Source of the DNA: Desulfovibrio sp.
GTDB taxonomy: Bacteria; Desulfobacterota; Desulfovibrionia; Desulfovibrionales; Desulfovibrionaceae
Reading direction: 5' to 3'
DNA length: 10,415 nucleotides
NCBI GenBank assembly: GCA_003525525.1
Contig: DQED01000448.1
Location: forward strand, 1 to 10,415
Positions 1 through 4,546 of the stretch are shown one piece after another (the stretch's first letter is position 1; every line of letters starts with the position of its first letter). A model generated the notes under the pieces. The model made no database searches. It saw only the letters and a program-made list of their open reading frames with translations, and was not told the DNA's origin. Both the position numbers and the translations under genes were made by a program.

Positions 1-941
1 TTGCTGGCCGCGCCGTCCGTGCCGAGCGCCACGGCGACGCCGGCGCGGGAAAGCGCGGCCACGGGCGCGATGCCGCTGCCGAGCTTCATGTTGCTCCTCG
101 GGCAGTGGGAGACGGCGGTCCCGGTTCGCGCCAGGAGCGTGATGTCCGCCGCGTCCAGGGCCACGCCGTGGGCGAGCAGGGTTTTCGGCCCGAGCAGGCC
201 CAGGTCGTGAAGGTAGGGAACGACGCGCGCGCCGTTGGCCTTGACGCAGTCGTCGTTTTCCTTGGCCGTCTCGCAGGCGTGGGTGGAAAGGAGCACGCCC
301 TTGTCCCTGGCGAAGGCCGCGCAACGCGAAAGCGTTTTGGCCGAGCAGGTGTAGACGGCGTGGGGGAACATGGCCGGGCGCAGCCGGTCGTTGCCGGCCA
401 GCCGTGCGACCAGGGCCTCGGAAGAGGCGAACGCCGCGTCCACGGTCTTGAAACCGGCGTTTGCGATCTCGAACACCCCCTGGCACAACACCGCGCGCAT
501 GCCCGAAGCCTCGGCGGCGTCGGCCACGGCGTCCACGAACAGGTAGGCGTCCAGGAAACAGGTCGTGCCCGAGGCGAGCATTTCGGCGCAGGCGAGCCGC
601 GTGCCCAGGCGCACGGCTTCGGCCGAGAGCTTCGCTTCCGCCGGCCAGATATGCTCGGACAGCCAGACCGAAAGGGGCGCGTCGTCGCAAAGGCCGCGAA
701 ACAGGGTCATGGCCGCGTGGGTGTGGGTGTTGACGAGGCCCGGCAGCACGAGGCAACCGGAAAGGTCCAGGGTTTCGGCCGGGACGAAGCGCTCCCGGAG
801 TTCCTTGGCCGGACCCAGGGCGGCGATGCGGCCGTCTGTCACGGCGATGGCGGCATCGCGAAGGATGCGCCGGTCGTCGTCCTGGGTGACGAGAACGCCG
901 GCCGCAACCAGCGTGTCGCAGGGAAGGGATGGCTTTTGCAT
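1..941 (-). CDS. mtaD: MTA/SAH deaminase-type amidohydrolase, 3' end cut by window
   Basis: Metal-dependent amidohydrolase of the ATZ/TRZ-like deaminase family, most like 5'-methylthioadenosine/S-adenosylhomocysteine deaminases, which remove the 6-amino group of the adenine moiety to give methylthioinosine or S-inosylhomocysteine in the cytosol. The 313 visible codons show the N-terminal beta-sandwich strand (VTDGRIAALG, residues 35-43), the metal-binding HxH in NTHTHAAM (H73, H75), a third His in LSTHACET (H221), a fourth in LAHGV (H258), the SHCPRSNMKLGSG stretch (278-290) and the catalytic Asp in GTDGAAS (D309). Family members are about 430 residues, so roughly a quarter lies beyond the window edge. 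The ATG at 941 has only a weak AGGT ribosome site; an ATG slightly upstream meets an in-frame stop after three codons. It is divergent from apt-mtaP, which fits nucleoside salvage. Guanine or chlorohydrolase-type deaminases are the main alternatives; family certain, exact substrate inferred. Confidence 0.82.
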   Translation of the reverse strand, partial: MQKPSLPCDTLVAAGVLVTQDDDRRILRDAAIAVTDGRIAALGPAKELRERFVPAETLDLSGCLVLPGLVNTHTHAAMTLFRGLCDDAPLSVWLSEHIWPAEAKLSAEAVRLGTRLACAEMLASGTTCFLDAYLFVDAVADAAEASGMRAVLCQGVFEIANAGFKTVDAAFASSEALVARLAGNDRLRPAMFPHAVYTCSAKTLSRCAAFARDKGVLLSTHACETAKENDDCVKANGARVVPYLHDLGLLGPKTLLAHGVALDAADITLLARTGTAVSHCPRSNMKLGSGIAPVAALSRAGVAVALGTDGAAS

Positions 942-1002
942 GGGCCGTTACCTAACGCACCATGGCGCTGCGGCCAAGCCCTGCGCATTCCGGCGGCCCG
1001 GC

Positions 1003-1031
1003 TTGACCCAAGTGGGCAAAATCCCTATCCG
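1003..1031 (+). promoter_or_regulatory. candidate sigma70-type promoter for apt-mtaP
   Basis: TTGACC (1003-1008, five of six to consensus) is followed after 17 bases by TATCCG (1026-1031), a weak -10. It lies in the 127-base divergent spacer, about 38 bases before the apt start, and would give a short leader. Called by eye only; the -10 is poor and the true start site could be elsewhere in the spacer. Confidence 0.35.
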
Positions 1032-1068
1032 AAGGCGTTACCAGTCCGCACTTTGCAAGGAGACGGCC

Positions 1069-1584
1069 ATGGATTTGCGCAAACTCATTCGCGACATTCC
1101 GGATTATCCCAAACAGGGCATTCTCTTTTTCGACATCACGCCTCTTCTCGGCGACCCGGACGGGTTCCGCAAGGCCGTGGACCTGCTGGCCGAGCGCTTT
1201 GCCGACGCGGAAGCGACCAAGATAGTGGCCGCAGAGGCGCGCGGCTTCATCTTCGGCGCGGCGCTGGCCTACAAGATGGGCATCGGCTTCGTGCCCGTGC
1301 GCAAGCCCGGCAAGCTGCCCTACAAGACCCGCAGCGTCTCGTACGACCTGGAATACGGTTCGGATACGCTGTGCATGCACGAGGATGCGCTGCTCAAGGG
1401 AGAGAAGGTGCTGGTCATCGACGACCTGCTCGCCACGGGCGGCACGCTGTCCGGCGTGGTCAAGCTGATCGAGGACTTCGGCGCGAAGATCGCCGGCATC
1501 GGCGTGGTCATCGAACTGTCCTTTTTAAATGGCAGGGAGCAGTTCAAGACCTACGGCTGCGAGAGCATCCTGCAGATCGCCTGA
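1069..1584 (+). CDS. apt: adenine phosphoribosyltransferase
   Basis: Cytosolic type I phosphoribosyltransferase that condenses adenine with PRPP to AMP and pyrophosphate. The 171-residue product matches the usual 170-180 of bacterial Apt. Visible features are the N-terminal IRDIPDYPKQGILFFDITPL (residues 7-26), typical of the family's adenine-binding hood; EARGFIFGAALA (56-67); the flexible-loop segment RKPGKLPYKT (78-87); and the PRPP-binding motif VLVIDDLLATGGT (114-126). The ATG at 1069 is chosen because AAGGAG (1057-1062) sits 6 bases upstream and the protein then begins exactly where the family does; the frame stays open further upstream but without family similarity. mtaP follows after 63 bases on the same strand, so the adenine released by MtaP can be recaptured by the adjacent gene product. 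Identification is secure. Confidence 0.97.
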   Translation: MDLRKLIRDIPDYPKQGILFFDITPLLGDPDGFRKAVDLLAERFADAEATKIVAAEARGFIFGAALAYKMGIGFVPVRKPGKLPYKTRSVSYDLEYGSDTLCMHEDALLKGEKVLVIDDLLATGGTLSGVVKLIEDFGAKIAGIGVVIELSFLNGREQFKTYGCESILQIA

Positions 1585-1614
1585 CGCGGCTTCGGTGTTT
1601 TTTGACCGCATGTT

Positions 1615-1633
1615 CCCGGCGAAAACGGCCGGG
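1615..1633 (+). promoter_or_regulatory. small hairpin just before the mtaP ribosome site
   Basis: CCCGGC (1615-1620) and GCCGGG (1628-1633) form a perfect 6-bp stem with a 7-base loop, ending 5 bases before the GGGAG ribosome site (1639-1643) of mtaP. There is no following U-run, so it does not look like an intrinsic terminator. It could stabilise the mRNA end or tune translation between apt and mtaP. Function is inferred. Confidence 0.3.
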
Positions 1634-1647
1634 ATAACGGGAGCGCT

Positions 1648-2391
1648 ATGAAAATCGGCATCATTGGCGGCAGCGGCCTCGACGACCCCAACATTCTCGA
1701 CGCGCCCTCCGACGTCGAGATCGACACGCCCTACGGGCCGCCCAATTCGACGTTGCGGCAGGGCAGGATCGGCGGCAAGGACGTGGTCCTGCTCGCCCGC
1801 CACGGCCGGTCCCACACGGCCACGCCCACCCACGTCAACTACCGGGCCAACATCCACGCCCTGCGCAAGGTCGGCTGCGCGGCCATCCTCTCGACCACGG
1901 CCGTGGGGTCGCTGCGCCAGGAGATCGGCCGGGGCGACCTCGTCATCCTCGACCAGTTCATCGATTTCACCAAGAGGCGGCACCTGACCTTCCACGAGCG
2001 CTTCGAGCCGCACAATCCGGCGCATACGCCCATGGCCGACCCGTTCTCCGAGCCGCTGCGCCAGCTGCTCATCGACGCCTGCCGCAAGCACGGCTACCGG
2101 CACCACGACAGGGGCACGGTGGTGACCATCGAAGGCCCGCGCTTTTCCACCCGGGCCGAATCCAACATGTTCCGCGCCTGGGGCGCGGACGTCATCAACA
2201 TGAGCGTGGCCACGGAATGCGCCCTGGCCGTGGAGGCCGGCGTACCCTACGCGGCCGTGGCCATGAGCACGGATTACGACTGCTGGAAGACGGACGAGCC
2301 GCCGGTGAACTGGGAGGAGATCGTCACGATCTTCAAGGAAAACGCCGAGAAGGTGACGAACGTGCTGATCGAGGTCATCAAGACGATGTAG
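1648..2391 (+). CDS. mtaP: S-methyl-5'-thioadenosine phosphorylase
   Basis: Purine nucleoside phosphorylase (PNP/MTAP family 2) that cleaves methylthioadenosine with phosphate to adenine and 5-methylthioribose-1-phosphate. The 247 residues show the phosphate-binding GGSGL (7-11), RHGRSH (51-56), NYRANI (64-69), TAVGSL (84-89), EGPRFSTRAES (162-172) and STDYDCWK (207-214). The two Asp of TDYD (D209, D211) correspond to those that read the 6-amino group in MTA phosphorylases, where true PNPs carry Asn, so adenine nucleosides are the expected substrate. An oddity is INMSVATECALA (183-194), where most family members have a GMT/NMT-xxPE-type segment; the Glu is retained but the Pro is not. The ATG at 1648 has GGGAG (1639-1643) with a short 4-base gap. 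Likely co-transcribed with apt, and closed by the terminator at 2419. Confidence 0.95.
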   Translation: MKIGIIGGSGLDDPNILDAPSDVEIDTPYGPPNSTLRQGRIGGKDVVLLARHGRSHTATPTHVNYRANIHALRKVGCAAILSTTAVGSLRQEIGRGDLVILDQFIDFTKRRHLTFHERFEPHNPAHTPMADPFSEPLRQLLIDACRKHGYRHHDRGTVVTIEGPRFSTRAESNMFRAWGADVINMSVATECALAVEAGVPYAAVAMSTDYDCWKTDEPPVNWEEIVTIFKENAEKVTNVLIEVIKTM

Positions 2392-2418
2392 GGCGGGCTT
2401 TGCGCTCGCTTGCCGACG

Positions 2419-2453
2419 AAAAAGGCGTCCCCCGGCCGGGGGACGCCTTTTTT
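2419..2453. terminator. bidirectional intrinsic terminator
   Basis: A perfect palindrome: the 12-bp GC-rich stem GGCGTCCCCCGG (2424-2435) and its complement (2436-2447), flanked by AAAAA on the left and six T on the right. It can fold and end with a U-run in either direction. It sits in the 71-base gap between mtaP (plus) and the convergent DUF5343-like gene (minus, stop at 2463), so it probably ends both transcripts. Confidence 0.9.
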
Positions 2454-2462
2454 GCGTCCGGG

Positions 2463-4223
2463 CTATTCGCCCGGCGTGAACAGGTGCCGTTTGAGGCTGG
2501 TGAAGATGGCGTCGTAGACGGCCACGTCGGTGCTTTCGGGCAGCACGATCTGGATGGGGTAGCGCATGGTCTTGGTCGCGCCTTTGTTCGTGTCGCAGGC
2601 CGTGGCCTGGGCGGCGGCCGACGCGGCATCCGGGGACGGTGCGGCGGCGTTTTCCGGGGGCGTTTCCTTGAGGGGCGGCGCATCGAGATCGAAGACGAGG
2701 GAGGCCGGAATGACCGTCCGTTCCTGTTGCGGCGCGGCCGTTGCGGCGTCTTCCAGCGGCGCGGCCCGGACGGCGGCTGGCCCGACGCCTGGAGAGGCGT
2801 CCGGGGGCGTCGCGGCCGCCTGCAGCGGGTCAGGGGGGCTGGGCGGAGCGGCGTCCTGCATGCTGTCTTGCGCCATCGCGAACGTGTCGCCCGCATTCCC
2901 CAAGGGCGAGGGAGCTTCGAGGAACGGCGACGCAGGGGCGGGGGCATCGAAAACGGGAGGCAGGGGCTCGCCGACGGCGGCGTCCGGGACGGGCGCTTCG
3001 GGCGCCGCCGTCGCCAGGGGCGTTTCCGGCTCCAGGACCGGAAGCTCCGGTTCGGGCGCGGCCTGGGCGGTGACGGATTCGGGCATGGCGGGAGCCGCAT
3101 CGGCCGTGTCGGCCGCGGGTTCCTCTTCCAGGACCCGCGGCATGGACTCGGGCGCGGCCGCAGGCGTGTCTTCGGCCCCTGCGTCGTCCATTTCCGACTC
3201 CAGGACGAGGTGGAACGGCACGGCGGCATCGAAGGAAGCGTGCGCGGCGTGCGCCGTGCCGTCGCCATCGTGGCTCGCGGCGCTGGCGGCGGGGCTTGGC
3301 GCGGCGTCGCCTGCTTCGGATTCCAGCTCCAGGACCAGCTGTTCGGGCGTCTCCGGAGGCGGCGGGGGGGATTGCACGACGTGTGCGATCAAGGGCGTTT
3401 CGCGGCCGGGAACAGGCGCGGGGGGCGGCGTTTGCGGCGCTGCCGGTTCTGCGGCCGCCGCTGGTTCCGCAAGCAGGTCCGCAGGAGCGGGCGCGTCCGG
3501 GACGGGCGCTTCGGGCGCCGCCGTCGCCAGGGGCGTTTCCAGCTCCAAGACCGGCAGCATGGGCTCGGGAGCGGCCGCAGGAGCGCCTTCGGCCCCTGCG
3601 TCGTCCCTTTTCGATTCCAGGACGAGGTGGAGCGGCACTGTCTCGCTCGCCGTTGTGGCTTCCGGCTGCTGCGGCGCAGCCGCTTCTTGCGCTGTCGCGG
3701 CAGCGGCATGAGGGGATGGCGGCGCAGGCGGGGATGCGTTTTGTTGCGATGCGTTTTCTGCGGCGTCGCGCGATTGTTGCACGGCCGCGGTCACTGCGTC
3801 GAGGTTGTCGGCGAAGCGGCACAGCGCAAGAAACGTGCTGGCGATGCCGTTGATCATCATGTCCGTTTTTTTTCCCTCATACAACTGCTTGAGTGCATCG
3901 ACCACTTGCGGTTCCGACAAGTCTGCCGCATCGGAATGCAGACGATAAAGCTTGGAATAGGCTTCATGGATGCCGTCCAGAAGGGCATCGCGAGCGTCGT
4001 CCAAGCTATGGAAATCCATATACCGCTTTGTCGGCATGCCGGAATCGCTCAGGAAATGCAGTTCCTTTAGGATGTCTATGAAGGAGCGGTCGATGGCATA
4101 GCGAAAACCGATGCTGGACATAAACCCAGCATCGAATTTATTCGGAATTTCTGTACGTAAAATTTCTTCGAAATAAATGGGAATGCTTGATGTCTTCAGA
4201 GAATAAGCATTCGGCAAGGACAT
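2463..4223 (-). CDS. DUF5343-like domain protein with long repetitive Ala/Pro-rich linker
   Basis: A 586-residue protein of unknown function. Residues 14 to about 145 (from IPIYFEEILR through SIGFRYAIDRSFIDILKELH, DSGMPTKRYM and ALLDGIHEAYSKLYRLH to FLALCRFADNL) resemble the helical DUF5343 family; this is recognised from pattern, not by search. Residues about 150-545 are Ala/Pro/Glu-rich, low-complexity and probably disordered, with recurring short motifs: LHLVLES (198-204), QLVLELES (295-302), FHLVLES (337-343), ASLVFDLD (507-514). The tail MRYPIQIVLPESTDVAVYDAIFTSLKRHLF (553-582) looks folded and conserved. No signal peptide or membrane segment is seen, so it is presumably cytosolic. The ATG at 4223 (GGGA about 11 bases upstream) is preferred over the in-frame TTG at 4304, because the domain starts just after it and the extra 27 residues look non-conserved. 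The first ~350 bases are AT-rich while the linker is very GC-rich. It is divergent from the FAD oxidoreductase with no evident shared role. Confidence 0.8.
   Translation of the reverse strand: MSLPNAYSLKTSSIPIYFEEILRTEIPNKFDAGFMSSIGFRYAIDRSFIDILKELHFLSDSGMPTKRYMDFHSLDDARDALLDGIHEAYSKLYRLHSDAADLSEPQVVDALKQLYEGKKTDMMINGIASTFLALCRFADNLDAVTAAVQQSRDAAENASQQNASPPAPPSPHAAAATAQEAAAPQQPEATTASETVPLHLVLESKRDDAGAEGAPAAAPEPMLPVLELETPLATAAPEAPVPDAPAPADLLAEPAAAAEPAAPQTPPPAPVPGRETPLIAHVVQSPPPPPETPEQLVLELESEAGDAAPSPAASAASHDGDGTAHAAHASFDAAVPFHLVLESEMDDAGAEDTPAAAPESMPRVLEEEPAADTADAAPAMPESVTAQAAPEPELPVLEPETPLATAAPEAPVPDAAVGEPLPPVFDAPAPASPFLEAPSPLGNAGDTFAMAQDSMQDAAPPSPPDPLQAAATPPDASPGVGPAAVRAAPLEDAATAAPQQERTVIPASLVFDLDAPPLKETPPENAAAPSPDAASAAAQATACDTNKGATKTMRYPIQIVLPESTDVAVYDAIFTSLKRHLFTPGE
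2980..3045 (-). repeat. direct repeat A, copy 1 (within DUF5343-like gene)
   Basis: Bases 2980-3027 are identical to 3493-3540 (48 of 48), and similarity continues with a few mismatches to 3045. In protein it encodes the ETPLATAAPEAPVPDA-type segment at residues 400-415. In-frame coding duplication inside the linker. Confidence 0.9.
3141..3221 (-). repeat. direct repeat B, copy 1 (within DUF5343-like gene)
   Basis: An 81-base stretch closely matching 3558-3638 at equal length. It encodes the PFHLVLESEMDDAGAEDTPAAAPESM-like unit (residues 336-361). It is separated from repeat A copy 1 by about 95 bases, whereas the second copies of A and B abut. Confidence 0.85.
3493..3558 (-). repeat. direct repeat A, copy 2
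   Basis: Partner of 2980-3045, with the first 48 bases identical. It encodes the LETPLATAAPEAPVPDA segment near residues 228-244 and adjoins repeat B copy 2 directly. Confidence 0.9.
3558..3638 (-). repeat. direct repeat B, copy 2
   Basis: Partner of 3141-3221, both 81 bases. It encodes PLHLVLESKRDDAGAEGAPAAAPEPM (residues 197-222). With repeat A copy 2 it makes one uninterrupted ~146-base unit that appears to be the duplicated block. Confidence 0.85.
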
Positions 4224-4369
4224 GACTATGTTTCCCGTAGTTTGTGGTATGCGAAACGACGGGGGTGGAGGTGTCTCGCGGGAAGAGAAAATGTTGAACA
4301 ACAAGGAGCTACTCCGTCTGGAATTTTTTTTGAGGTGGGATATGCTTCCCCAGGTAGCAGAATAAACAG

Positions 4370-4400
4370 ATAATATCCAATTGTCACGGCCTTAAAACAA
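4370..4400 (-). promoter_or_regulatory. candidate promoter for the DUF5343-like gene
   Basis: Read on the minus strand, TATTAT (4375-4370, five of six to TATAAT) lies 17-19 bases after a TTGTTTTA stretch (from 4400 down), a loose -35. This would give a leader of roughly 140 bases before the ATG at 4223. The AT-rich context makes chance matches likely, so this is tentative. Confidence 0.3.
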
Positions 4401-4424
4401 TATTTATCTGGAACAGATTGTTTT
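4394..4424. promoter_or_regulatory. inverted repeat, candidate operator
   Basis: AAAACAAT (4394-4401) and ATTGTTTT (4417-4424) are perfect 8-base inverted arms. Nested but off-centre inside them is a second palindrome, ATCTG-GAA-CAGAT (4406-4418). It lies between two divergent genes and next to a candidate promoter, a typical place for a dimeric regulator. The A/T-rich arms make a terminator unlikely. No regulator family can be assigned by eye. Confidence 0.4.
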
Positions 4425-4546
4425 ATTTCGATTTCATAGTGCTTTTTCAAAATTTCGCCGCGAGGCGTTGCTTGCGCCACGGAAAACATGGCATGATATC
4501 CGATCCAGCCCGTTCGCGCCCCCCCCGTCGTCCAAGGAGCGATCCC

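Larger units (their letters stand above)
4224..4546. other. AT-rich divergent intergenic region
   Basis: 323 bases between the divergent starts at 4223 and 4547 with no supported gene. One 60-base line (4381-4440) counts to 30% GC against about 70% in nearby coding DNA. It holds an inverted repeat (4394-4424), a candidate minus-strand -10 (TATTAT, 4375-4370), an eight-T run (4324-4331) and an eight-C run (4519-4526) before the oxidoreductase ribosome site. In-frame extension of the minus gene to a TTG at 4304 is possible but not favoured. Confidence 0.7.

Noticed and set aside
105..1637. A 510-residue plus-strand open frame across the deaminase and apt region
   Set aside because: It is out of frame with apt and antisense to the amidohydrolase, both of which have clear catalytic motifs. 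Its product is Arg/Gly-rich with no recognisable domain, as expected of a shadow in high-GC DNA.
2980..3638. Repeats considered as a CRISPR array or mobile element
   Set aside because: Only two copies of each unit, irregular spacing, and all in frame inside one coding sequence with related protein motifs. They are coding duplications.
2217..4070. A 617-residue plus-strand open frame opposite the DUF5343-like gene
   Set aside because: It begins inside mtaP in another frame, runs through the shared terminator, and encodes Arg/Gly-rich low-complexity sequence. The minus-strand gene has a recognisable N-terminal domain and a sensible start and stop.
4224..4304. N-terminal extension of the DUF5343-like protein to a TTG start at 4304
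   Set aside because: It would add 27 residues with no domain similarity. The ATG at 4223 has a plausible ribosome site and begins just before the recognised domain. It cannot be fully excluded.
4300..4332. GGAG-CTA-CTCC followed by a T-run as a terminator
   Set aside because: The stem is only four base pairs, and several unpaired bases separate it from the eight-T run. It sits between divergent starts where no plus-strand transcript is expected to end.
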